Origin: a virus
IMG/VR virus record: IMGVR_UViG_3300030114_000018
Location: 1-49,441 of that record
Strand: one strand, 5' to 3'
Length of the DNA: 49,441 nt
Positions 41,153 to 49,441 of this stretch are shown here, piece after piece. The position numbers and the translations under genes were made by a program. The number at the start of each line of letters is the position of its first letter. Position 1 is the stretch's first letter. The notes under the pieces are model-generated. The model was not told where the DNA came from. It worked only from the letters and a program-made list of their open reading frames with translations, and searched no databases.

Positions 41153-41331
41153 ATGTTTATTTTTATAATTAAGACAAGTTCATATAGACATTTTAAATAT
41201 GGTGTGAGATATTTTAGGTAATAGTAGTTGCATTGAATTTTAGAGTGGGAGAATTGATGCGAGAGTGGTTTTGAGAGATGTTGGATTTTTAGTGATTTTA
41301 ATATGTGGAAATAGTAGTAATTACAATGTTT

Positions 41332-41380
41332 AATAAAATATATAAAATTATTTGACAATGTATTTTAAAAGTGGTAATAT
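41332..41380 (+). promoter_or_regulatory. Promoter of the nuclease gene with AT motif
   Basis: An exact AT motif (reverse orientation, 41332-41347), TTGACA (41352-41357) and TAATAT (41375-41380) with a 17-base spacer. A second motif-like AATAAAATATATT lies at about 41417, before the ribosome site. The space 41153-41331 has no gene. Confidence 0.8.
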
Positions 41381-41456
41381 TTGAGATGGACAAGTATGTT
41401 CAAAATTATATCAGAATAATAAAATATATTAAATTAAAAAGAAAGAGAGTGGTTAA

Positions 41457-43147
41457 ATGGAGAAAATTATGGACAAGCAAATTGAGTTAGATGGAATTAT
41501 TATTCCGTTTTGTGAGGAGGGAGGTGAGAAATATTATCCAGTAAAGTATATAGTAGAACAATTTTTATTAAAAGGTTACAATAAAGTAAGTATAATTGAT
41601 AAATATGAAGAGTTTGTAAAAAGAAAAGTTATTGATTACAGTTTTAAAGGAACTGCTCCACAGGAAACTAATTGCATGAATAAAGATGGTTGGATAAAGT
41701 ACCTAAGCGAATGTAAATTAAATAAAAACAAAGATAATAATAAAATAAAAAGACATAATATACTTTGTGATTATTTTAGATGCGAGAATAAGTATAAAAT
41801 TATAGAAGATATTCTATATGATGATTATATCAAGTATTGTATTGAAGAATATTTATTAGAGCATATTGGCGAAGATGTAAAATGGTATGTTTGCGTAAAA
41901 TGTGGGAGAAAACTTCCTTTAGATAATAAATTCTTTCCACCTGATGATAGAGTAGAAGATGGACATACTCATAGGTGCAAAGATTGTAAACCTAGTACAT
42001 ATCCAATCTCATGTAATGATACATATGTTAGAAATATTTATAAGAAGTTTGGAAATGATGGATTTAATATGTTTAATCAAGATATAATTAAATTTTATAA
42101 TACATATTGTCACAATAAAGACATTGACTTTAAAGACAAAGCAAATAACAAAATAAAAATAATACAATGGTATTATGACAATGATTTAATTACCAAAAGC
42201 CAATTAAATAGAGATTCTATAACGAGTTATTTTAATTTTAAGTTTTATACAATTGATAATACAGAACTAAATAAACTAATCAGTAATAATGATTGTGAGA
42301 TAAGACCTTGGCTATATCCTTGTTATATAGTTAAAGGCAACCTTTCATTTAATGAGGGTAAAATATTATTAGATAGATATATAAAAGAAAACAATATACA
42401 GATTGATGATATATTAACATTTAATAATTATGATGAATTGCTAGGCAATGCTAATTTAGGACAGTTTACTAGAAAAGAATGGACTGCTTTAGAATTTATA
42501 GTTAAATATTATAATAATGAATACGCTGGATATAAATTTAAATTAAGATCTGTGAATTATTATAAAAAGAAAGAAAATATGATATTTGATATGAAGTGGC
42601 TAGTTGAAAAAGATTTAAAAATACTAATTGAAAAGATACCATTGTACATTACAAAGTGGTCATTACATCAAAATGCTAGTCCATTATATAATGCTTTATA
42701 TAAGAAAATGAGTTACAATACTTTATTTGAATGGATTAATGATTGTTATCCTAATAAATTTATAGAATTAGATTTTGACATAAATCCATACAGAAATAAT
42801 TTTGACTCATTAGAAGAAGCACAAGTGGATGAACAGATAAGAAGTAAAATTGGAAATGTAACACACAATGAAAGAAACAAACCTAACACAATTAATATTG
42901 ATGGAATGATCCCTGATTGGTTAATTTGTTTAAATACAGGATTATATCTAGTGGAATATTGGGGAATGTATACTAAATACGATATAAGTAAATCTACAGG
43001 GTTCAGTATTATATGAACAAGATGAAAGGTAAATATATTAAGTATGGAGAATTAATGAAGGTAGGTTACAAACATTTATACATATATCCTGATGATTTGA
43101 AATTTGGATTTCAAGGATTACATAAAAAGTTAGACGCTATAAAATAA
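41457..43147 (+). pseudogene. PD-(D/E)XK-like nuclease with zinc site, frameshifted near its end
   Basis: The frame from ATG 41457 codes 519 residues and stops at 43016, but the next 44 codons in another frame continue the same domain. A zinc site CVKCGRKLPLDNKFFP with CKDC (residues 145-180) resembles that of the HNH protein at 10188. The final domain reads MIPDWLICLNTGLYLVEYWGMY (part), then, after the shift, YMNKMKGKYIKYGELMKVGY and LYIYPDDLK. Together these form a PD...ExK-type nuclease motif whose C-terminal lines lie beyond the shift. The region between holds helical repeats of unknown type. Either one base was lost or gained (mutation or sequencing error), or it is recoded. No slippery heptamer is evident. 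It is probably a homing-type or mobile nuclease. Confidence 0.65.
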
Positions 43148-43161
43148 AATATATTAAAGTA

Positions 43162-43199
43162 GAGATGTACGAAGAGTGATTATCGTATGTCTCTTTTTT
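43162..43199 (+). terminator. Intrinsic terminator after the nuclease gene
   Basis: An 11-bp stem GAGATGTACGA/TCGTATGTCTC (two wobbles) with a 10-base loop, then TTTTTT. Confidence 0.9.
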
Positions 43200-44598
43200 G
43201 TATATGTATTAATTGTATCCAAACATAGTTGTAGACTAGTGTTGAGGCCATTTTACTTTTATATATGTAACATCATTAATACTCATAAAATATAGTAAGT
43301 CGTTCAAGGTGTTGATATGACTATGTTTAGGGTTGTTTTATTGTCTGAAAATATAAAAATTATGATTATTATATTATTCAAACCGTTGATATGACAAGGC
43401 TCGACGATTACTCTCACGATAGATAATGTTCGTGTTTTTTGTTGTTCGTGAGATTCTAACTCCCATAACCGTCATAATGTGATAGAGCGACCTGCGACTG
43501 TTCACTTATTGAACTAAATGTAAAACATGCCCCTATACCTATATACATACTATATTAACCAGTTCTATTCAATCCAATAATTAACATATAACCATTTTTT
43601 ACACATACCAAACCCACAAACCTAGTTATACCAACGCTTCACAACTAATTCTATTAAATAACAATTTAGCATAATAATTCTGAACGTTTGTTTGCATACA
43701 AATAGACCTAAATCAGCTTATTTAATCAATAATTATTATTAAAATGTATCTTTTATCATGTCTCATATTATTAGTTGATGCTGAATTGGGGATCAAGTTT
43801 TGGTTGCTTAAATTTTAAAAAGACGAATGGTTATTGGATTAGGTTGTTGAATGTTCGAATTAAAGATTTTCTTTACAGTGCAACTGTTATATTGTACTAA
43901 CACAGTAATACAGTTTTCTCATATCTCATAAACAGACTTATATACATATAATATAACACTTCAAACACTAACATATAATAGCAATCAAACACTAGGTATA
44001 AACTTAAACATTAATATACACCATAACAACCTAACCAATACCAATAATTAAACACCATATACATTGATACATACAACTACATATATATATACTAACACAC
44101 TATAATCTATTAACTCTACTAATAACAAATATATACAGACACTAACACAACACTATATAAATATACATCTATATGATAACAATACTAATACAATAATTAA
44201 CAGTAACTATATAATAAATATCTACAATACTATCATATCAATTATAACCAACTTAACAACTCAATACAACAACATTATATTAAGACAACCAATTGCATTA
44301 CTAACTAATCTATAACCTCACACAACATCAATACAAAGCACAACTTTATTGTAACACTAACAATTGAATTACTGGAATGAATATAACTAACTAAAATAAG
44401 ATCATTACATTTCTATATTAATAACAGTATACTAATTACATTATAAGCTATCTATTAACAGACTAACACCTACAACAATACAATCCATATAGAAGGAGTA
44501 CACTAATATAATCCATTATAATGTACAGAACTGCAATGATGGAACTAATGAGACCATATAACAATACTAATAATAGCTATACCATAACTCAATCAAAC
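43200..44598. other. Long non-coding region with a nearly G-free core
   Basis: About 1.4 kb carries no supportable gene on either strand. The left part (43200-43520) has a hairpin CTCACGA/TCGTGAG near 43400-43455 and mixed composition. The core 43921-44340 contains, by hand count, 11 G against 88 C in 420 bases on the plus strand; the rest is A and T. A plus-strand RNA from here would be almost unable to fold. The bias fades toward 44500. Short words such as AACACTA, ATACAAC and ACTAATA recur without a fixed period. The function is unknown: possible replication, transfer or single-strand origin, or an unstructured RNA. Confidence 0.6.
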
Positions 44599-44642
44599 AA
44601 CAAAATATATAAATTGACATAGCATTAATTTTAGTGTATAAT
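44599..44642 (+). promoter_or_regulatory. Promoter with AT motif for the small gene and helicase
   Basis: A near-exact AT motif (44599-44614) overlaps TTGACA (44614-44619); TATAAT (44637-44642) follows after 17 bases. A second motif-like AATAAAATAAATAAA lies near 44681 before the ribosome site. Confidence 0.85.
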
Positions 44643-44758
44643 AAAAGATGAAAGAGAAGTGTACATATTTTTAAACGAACAATAAAATAAATAAAAAAGG
44701 TACCGAAAAATTAAAGTTCAGTTGTATTATATAATGGAGATATAAAGGAGGGCTTAAC

Positions 44759-44956
44759 ATGGATACAAATAAAGAATTTTATGTATTAAATAATAAATCA
44801 TTAGCAATAGCAGTTAGTTATGCTATAGGGAAAGACTATTATACATATGATGATAGATACAATGAAGGAAAGAAGGTGTATAGTTTCAGGAATACAAAAG
44901 AGTTTCAAAGAGCATTAAAAACCATAATGGAACTAAGAAAAGAATTAACAAACTAA
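44759..44956 (+). CDS. Small DUF5659-like protein
   Basis: A 65-residue protein with a strong GGAGGGCTTAAC site. Its pattern (EFYVLNNKSLAIAVSYAIGK, then VYSFRNTKEFQRALKTIMEL) clearly parallels the protein at 11210-11404 and less clearly that at 3522-3704. It is the first gene of a unit with the helicase 21 bases downstream. The family function is unknown. The small size and the YSFxxTxEF line suggest a compact fold with a beta hairpin and helix. Confidence 0.7.
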   Translation: MDTNKEFYVLNNKSLAIAVSYAIGKDYYTYDDRYNEGKKVYSFRNTKEFQRALKTIMELRKELTN

Positions 44957-44977
44957 AAATAAGATGGAGGCATAAGA

Positions 44978-46441
44978 ATGAATAAAACAAGAGTAAGCGA
45001 AATTATTACAACAGAACTAATTAAGGAATGGAAAGAGAATAGTATAATAACAATTAAAGCTAGTACAGGAGCAGGAAAAAGCTATTTTATTAAAAATATA
45101 TTATATGCATTTGCTAAAGCTAAGAATAAGAAAATATTAATGTTAATACATAGAACCAATTGTACGGATCAATTTTATGAAGAACTTAAAAGGGATAATA
45201 AATTAGATACAATACATATTAAAACATATCAAAGTATAGAATTTAAAGAAATGAATAAAAAGGAAATTGATTTTTCTGAATATCAATATGTAGTATGTGA
45301 CGAATTTCATTACTTTCTAAGTGATGCAAGTTTCAATATTACAACAGATATATCATTGAATAAGATTCTAGAGCAATCAGCAACAAAAATATTTATGAGT
45401 GCTACTGGTGATTATATGAAAAACTATATAAAGAATGTTAAGAAATTAGATGTTATTAATTATGAAATGCCTATAAACTATGACCATATAAAAACATTAA
45501 CTTTTTATAATTTAGATACAACATTAGATATGTTTATTAAGGAATGTGTTAAAGATGGAGATAAAGCAATATTTTTTATACAATCAGCAGAAAAAGCGTA
45601 CAACCTATATAATAAATATAAAGATAATTGTTTATTTAATTGTAGCAAAAGCAATGATAAATATTATAAGTATGTTGATAAAGATAAAATAAATAATATG
45701 TTATTAAATGAAAAGTTTGAGGAAAATATATTAATAACTACAACTTGTATGGATGCAGGAGTTAATATAATAGACTTGGAACTAAAACATATAGTATGTG
45801 ATATAAAAGACTTAGGAACGCTGATACAGTGTATAGGACGTAAAAGAATACAGAATGAAGATGATTCTATTTATTTATATATAAAGACAATTAATAATAA
45901 GCAACTTGGAGGAATGGAAACACAAACAAAAAGAAAAATTAAAAAGGCTGACTTCTTAAGAGAGCATACAGTAAAAGAATATATAGAAGAATTTCCACGT
46001 TCATACGATTATAATAACATTGTATATGATGAAGCTATTCAAGATATAAATAATTGTACTAAAAAGATTAATGAACTAATGTATTTTAAATGCAACTGTG
46101 ATATATGTGATATTGAATTAATTAAAACATGGGGAAAGTATGGATATAATAAATTCTTAGCTAATAAGTTTAATATAGAACATTATAGATTAATAGAGGA
46201 GGATTATCAAATGTCAGAACTTGAATTGTATTTAGAAAGTGTAATAGATAAAAGATTAGATAAGGAACAACAGGAGAAAGTTATTGAGAAAATTAACGTT
46301 AGAGTTGATGGAAAGCAACAGAAAAGTTATGCAAAACTTAATCAAGGGATACAAATGTTAGAGTTACCATACATAATAATATCTAAAAGAGTAAAAGAAG
46401 AAGGAAAATTAAAAACAGTTTGGATTATTAATAAATTATAG
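44978..46441 (+). CDS. Superfamily 2 helicase
   Basis: A 487-residue DEAD/DEAH-type helicase. ASTGAGKSYF is motif I (residue 28), MLIHRTNC is Ia, VVCDEFHYFL is motif II (DEFH), FMSATGDY is motif III. In the second domain AIFFIQSAEKAYNLY is IV-like, TTCMDAGVNI is V and LIQCIGRKR is VI. It is most like phage replication or recombination SF2 helicases, such as those resembling the origin-binding protein OBP. A C-terminal 150-residue region, with CNCDIC, may be a specificity domain. It is probably used in DNA replication or origin opening. All motifs look intact. It ends in TAG. Confidence 0.85.
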   Translation: MNKTRVSEIITTELIKEWKENSIITIKASTGAGKSYFIKNILYAFAKAKNKKILMLIHRTNCTDQFYEELKRDNKLDTIHIKTYQSIEFKEMNKKEIDFSEYQYVVCDEFHYFLSDASFNITTDISLNKILEQSATKIFMSATGDYMKNYIKNVKKLDVINYEMPINYDHIKTLTFYNLDTTLDMFIKECVKDGDKAIFFIQSAEKAYNLYNKYKDNCLFNCSKSNDKYYKYVDKDKINNMLLNEKFEENILITTTCMDAGVNIIDLELKHIVCDIKDLGTLIQCIGRKRIQNEDDSIYLYIKTINNKQLGGMETQTKRKIKKADFLREHTVKEYIEEFPRSYDYNNIVYDEAIQDINNCTKKINELMYFKCNCDICDIELIKTWGKYGYNKFLANKFNIEHYRLIEEDYQMSELELYLESVIDKRLDKEQQEKVIEKINVRVDGKQQKSYAKLNQGIQMLELPYIIISKRVKEEGKLKTVWIINKL

Positions 46442-46695
46442 AAAGTATCAATAATTAGCGTGAAGCTATTTAAAGAGCATAACGTAAAAAAGTGATACTA
46501 TATAAAATAGGAAAAGTAGATAAGGGCTTGCCAGCGTACCAAACAAGTTGGTACTTGCCTTGTCTGCTTATTTTGTTACGTCTTGCAGACTACACAAAAA
46601 CGCATCCAATAATAATTTCTATTACAATAATAAACAAACCTCATACATAATATTATCATAAAATATGCTTTTTATCTTAAATTCATTTTAACTAT
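46442..46695. other. Structured intergenic region
   Basis: No gene is seen. A long nested hairpin is present at about 46510-46570: AGATAAGG with CCTTGTCT outside and GTACCAA with TTGGTAC inside. An outer pair, ACGTAAAA near 46482 and TTTGTTACGT near 46575, may close it further. The following TTACGTC and GCATCCAATAATAAT words recur near 11620. It is a candidate small RNA, terminator complex or protein site. Confidence 0.45.
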
Positions 46696-46738
46696 TTTTA
46701 TATATTTTATTGAATTATCCTTTTATCTATGTTATAAT
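46696..46738 (+). promoter_or_regulatory. Promoter of the HExxH peptidase gene with AT motif
   Basis: An exact AT motif (46696-46711) overlaps TTGAAT (46710-46715); TATAAT (46733-46738) follows at 17 bases. Confidence 0.8.
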
Positions 46739-46771
46739 TAGGTAACAAATTAATCAAGGGAGTTGTTAACT

Positions 46772-47286
46772 ATGAAAAATATAACACTTGGACAATACAA
46801 AAGCTTTTTACATTTTGTAAAGGAAAGAATTACAGAACTTAAAGACTTAGATATACAAATAGTTAAGGGTGATAAATTCAGCACTGAAAAAGTATGCGAT
46901 TGCTTTGTAATAGATACACAAAATTCACTTGATCCAAGTATTGATATAATGACTACTAAATTTTTTGAAAATAAAATAAATCAAAATATATATATTGGTT
47001 TAAAAAAAGCTACAACGAATTTTTTGTATTGCTTCATGAGATAGGTCATATAGTAACAAGAAATTTATACAGTATTAATGAGATGACACAAGAATATAAC
47101 TACTTAAAAAGTAACTCATATAATACAGTTTACGAAGCTTTTGAAACTAATAGACAACTACCAGTTGAAGTATTGGCAGACAATTTTGCAATTGAATTCA
47201 CAAATAAATATTTCTATGAAATAGTAAAATATTTTACTGGAATGAATAAAGATGATGCGGACGAATTTATAAAAATATTTAATTAA
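46772..47286 (+). CDS. ImmA/IrrE-like HExxH metallopeptidase, split by a -1 frameshift
   Basis: From ATG 46772 (site AAGGGAG) frame 0 runs through IYIGLKKA and stops at 47044. A -1 shift at GGTTTAAAAAAAGC, about 47000-47013, continues as SYNEFFVLLHEIGHIVTRN and on to 47286, giving about 171 residues. The continuation holds the zinc motif HEIGH and the third-ligand line PVEVLADNFAIEF, the ImmA/IrrE (M78) pattern. Frame 0 contains T TTA AAA in phase, a classic slippery heptamer, inside a run of seven A. Programmed frameshifting and an indel in the A run are both possible. Such peptidases usually cut repressors; here it might control the XRE protein. It has its own promoter. Confidence 0.7.
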
Positions 47287-47341
47287 GAATGTAGAAATAC
47301 ATTCTTTTTTTTATCTAAATAACTAAAATTATTTATTCTCT

Positions 47342-47384
47342 TTTTATATATTTTATTGACAACCTATAAAAACAAGCGTATAAT
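47342..47384 (+). promoter_or_regulatory. Consensus promoter with AT motif
   Basis: An exact AT motif (47342-47357) overlaps TTGACA (47356-47361); TATAAT (47379-47384) follows at 17 bases. A second motif-like AATAAAATAAATAAA lies near 47429 before the ribosome site. Confidence 0.9.
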
Positions 47385-47459
47385 AGTAAATATAGAAGGG
47401 GTTGCAAGTAGCAACTCACATAAACAATAAAATAAATAAAACTATAGGAGTGATTGAAT

Positions 47460-49304
47460 ATGTGTAAAGTAGTATTAAATTCAGATCTTAATGGAGTAGA
47501 AATGTACTTTGAAGGGAAACCAGTACAAACAGTTATAGATAGCTTAAAAGCTTTAAAATTTAGATGGAATAGAACAAAACTTTGTTGGTATGCTAAACAA
47601 TCAGCAGAAACAATGGCAGAAGCTCAAAAGTATTCAGATAATGAAATACATACAGAAGAAGTTAAAACAGTTAAACAAAATAAAACAAACTCAATTGATT
47701 TATGGAACTTAACAACTTATACAGAAGTTAAAAGAGAAAAGACTTACAATGTAAAAGAAATAACTAAATCAGTAAGAACAGAATTAAAAGCTAGATTTTC
47801 ATTTGTTAAATTTTCAATTACAAATCCTTACAGTGATAGAATAAGTATTGATATAAAATCAGCACCATTTGAAAAAGAAAGTATTTATATAAAAGCTATT
47901 CAAGCATATTGTAAAAAAGTTGTTGAAAGTCATAATTTTTGTACTAGTGACGATCCTTATGGTGATTATGGTAGTTCATATAATTTATATTTCTTTGGAG
48001 CTGATTTATGGGATTATACACAAACAGAAACAACTGAAGTTATTGAAGATGCTATTAAAGATTTTGATATTAAAAAAGCTGAATTTGAAAAGTCTGAGAA
48101 AGAAAGAAAACATGCAGAATTTCAAGAATACCAAGCAAAAAAAGAAATAGAACATAAAGAATATTTATTAAGAGTTGAAGAAGAAAAGAAACAAATTGAA
48201 ATAGTTAATAATAATGTTAAAGTAATAGAAATTGAAGAAAATGATCAATACTATGTTATAGATTCAAAATTTGCTAACTTAAATAAAAATTGTACATTAT
48301 CACAATACCAAGAAGAAGTATTAAAAGGGGATTGTTATAACCAAACTGTAAAAGTAACAAGGGAAATTCATTTCAACGACTCTCAATCATTAGAAAAATT
48401 CAGCAACTTATTATTACATGACTTTGATTTTATAACTGGAACTGGTGGAAGTTATACAGACGATAATAGAATTAATTCAATGAGTGATTACGATAATATG
48501 ACAGAATCAGAAAGAAAAACAGTTAAATTTAATCTTTATGGAATTGCAGTATATTTAAATAATAAAATACAATTTGTTATTGATGCACAAGGGTATTCAT
48601 ATGCTAGATATGTAGGATTAATAGACGATAACACAACCATTACAAAGAAAGTTGAATATAAGCAACTAATAACACCTGAAGAAGTTCAAGAACGTACAGA
48701 AGTAGCTGAAAAGGTTATTGAATTAAATAATATAGTAATTAAAAATAGTAATATTGAAAAAGAAAAAATTTCTTCAACTAATAACTGGAATATATTTAGA
48801 AAAGAAATTTCACAATCAATAAAAGATAATAAAATAAAACTTAATAAAAATATTATTCAACAAATTAAAGACAATGAATATATTAAAACATCAATGTATA
48901 GATTAATAAGAGAGTGCGAACCAACTAAGGATCAATTTATCAATACAGATATTCAAGAAGGGGAACTACTAACAATAATAAGACCTTCAATGTTGGCAGG
49001 AGCATCTAAAGAGTATATAACATTTAAAGACTGGCAAGAACAAAAATATGCACAGTATAAAGATAATATAAAAGTTATATTTAAAGATAAGGGAAAATTA
49101 TACGGAATTAATTTAACTAATGATAAAGTATTAATATATAGAGGATTTTTAGACCTTCCTAAGTCAGTATTATATAATATAACAGAGAATTCAACGATTA
49201 CTAAGTATGGAAGTTATGACGAAAAAGCATTAGACGATATTATTAATTATTTTGAAAGTATTGGACAGTTACCAGTAATAAACACTTATAAACCTATATT
49301 CTAA
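47460..49304 (+). CDS. Polyvalent protein with LPD29-like domain
   Basis: A 614-residue soluble protein from the ATG at 47460, nine bases after AGGAG. Residues 1-60 contain YFEGKPVQTVIDSLKALKFRW and CWYAK, a pattern shared by DUF3560-type N-terminal modules. Residues 95-160 (VRTELKARFSFVKFSITNPY, part) match the LPD29 domain found in large polyvalent proteins of conjugative elements and phages. A charged coiled coil (about 200-245) and two further alpha/beta parts follow. Polyvalent proteins are often injected with the DNA and counter host defences; here that is inference. It is transcribed alone from a strong promoter and ends before a hairpin. Confidence 0.65.
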   Translation: MCKVVLNSDLNGVEMYFEGKPVQTVIDSLKALKFRWNRTKLCWYAKQSAETMAEAQKYSDNEIHTEEVKTVKQNKTNSIDLWNLTTYTEVKREKTYNVKEITKSVRTELKARFSFVKFSITNPYSDRISIDIKSAPFEKESIYIKAIQAYCKKVVESHNFCTSDDPYGDYGSSYNLYFFGADLWDYTQTETTEVIEDAIKDFDIKKAEFEKSEKERKHAEFQEYQAKKEIEHKEYLLRVEEEKKQIEIVNNNVKVIEIEENDQYYVIDSKFANLNKNCTLSQYQEEVLKGDCYNQTVKVTREIHFNDSQSLEKFSNLLLHDFDFITGTGGSYTDDNRINSMSDYDNMTESERKTVKFNLYGIAVYLNNKIQFVIDAQGYSYARYVGLIDDNTTITKKVEYKQLITPEEVQERTEVAEKVIELNNIVIKNSNIEKEKISSTNNWNIFRKEISQSIKDNKIKLNKNIIQQIKDNEYIKTSMYRLIRECEPTKDQFINTDIQEGELLTIIRPSMLAGASKEYITFKDWQEQKYAQYKDNIKVIFKDKGKLYGINLTNDKVLIYRGFLDLPKSVLYNITENSTITKYGSYDEKALDDIINYFESIGQLPVINTYKPIF

Positions 49305-49308
49305 AAAA

Positions 49309-49354
49309 CTAAGGTTGTTAATAATAAATACTAGTTAAATATTAACAACCTTAG
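49309..49354. terminator. Bidirectional hairpin terminator
   Basis: A perfect 15-bp stem CTAAGGTTGTTAATA with its complement and a 16-base loop. On the minus strand it runs into six T; on the plus strand the tail is AT-rich but not a T run. It separates the polyvalent protein gene from the next unit. Confidence 0.75.
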
Positions 49355-49373
49355 TAAAAATAAATCTAACCCA

Positions 49374-49417
49374 TTTTATATATTTTGTTTGACAAATACA
49401 AAAATATACTTTATAAT
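49374..49417 (+). promoter_or_regulatory. Promoter of a gene beyond the right edge
   Basis: An exact AT motif (49374-49389) overlaps TTGACA (49389-49394); TATAAT (49412-49417) follows at 17 bases. The gene itself is outside the window. Confidence 0.85.
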
Positions 49418-49441
49418 GGTATTATACCAAGTGAAGCAAAT

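Noticed and set aside
43921-44340. CRISPR array or satellite repeat in the low-G region
   Set aside because: No repeat of constant length or spacing is present; only composition is unusual.

Overview
The window is a very AT-rich (roughly 27-30 % G+C by eye), densely coded piece of a Bacillota mobile genome. Codon use, strong Shine-Dalgarno sites and gene content point to Clostridium. It combines tailed-phage head and packaging genes with plasmid maintenance genes (an iteron origin with a Rep_3-type initiator, and a complete TubZ/TubR/TubY type III partition locus). This is the signature of a phage-plasmid of the kind known from Clostridium botulinum phage c-st. No toxin gene is visible here.

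Layout. Bases 1-26.9 kb are read almost entirely on the minus strand. Going upstream from the left edge: a truncated head gene, major capsid protein, a small head protein, a free-standing EDxHD-type homing endonuclease, a capsid protease with a nested in-frame scaffold start, portal, and a large terminase split by a group I intron. Next come a zinc-binding candidate small terminase, an HNH homing endonuclease, DNA-binding and small proteins, a metallophosphoesterase, an AntA/AntB-type antirepressor and a single tRNA whose anticodon is CUA (amber suppressor type). The block continues with zinc proteins, a beta-CASP RNase, an HU-like protein, and a large single-chain RNA polymerase of the YonO/QDE-1 two-barrel superfamily. 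A second group I intron interrupts the codons of its catalytic DxDxD loop. A second EDxHD endonuclease sits next to the polymerase gene.

Bases 27-34 kb hold a switch-like region: a small XRE regulator divergent from a small gene, a stand-alone TnpB of unusual active site, an ORF6-type antirepressor, a winged-helix protein, the Rep initiator and its origin (seven iterons plus an 18-bp inverted repeat around an AT-rich core). TubY is divergent from tubR-tubZ, with the repeat-rich tubS-like centromere between them.

Bases 34.4-49.4 kb are read on the plus strand: tubR-tubZ, an FtsK-like ATPase coupled to a replication-relaxation-type protein, several small membrane proteins, a YdjM-like membrane protein, a frameshifted PD-(D/E)XK-like nuclease, a 1.6-kb non-coding stretch with a nearly G-free core, an SF2 helicase, an HExxH metallopeptidase split by a -1 frameshift at a slippery sequence, and an LPD29-type polyvalent protein.

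Working together: packaging and capsid genes make particles; Rep, the origin and TubZRS/TubY keep the element as a low-copy plasmid; two antirepressors and the XRE protein are candidate lysis/lysogeny switches. The encoded RNA polymerase may transcribe a subset of genes. A 16-bp AT motif (TTTTATATATTTTRTT) recurs at least 12 times, beside the -35 box of many sigma-A-like promoters or in leaders just before genes, so the element probably has its own genome-wide regulatory signal.
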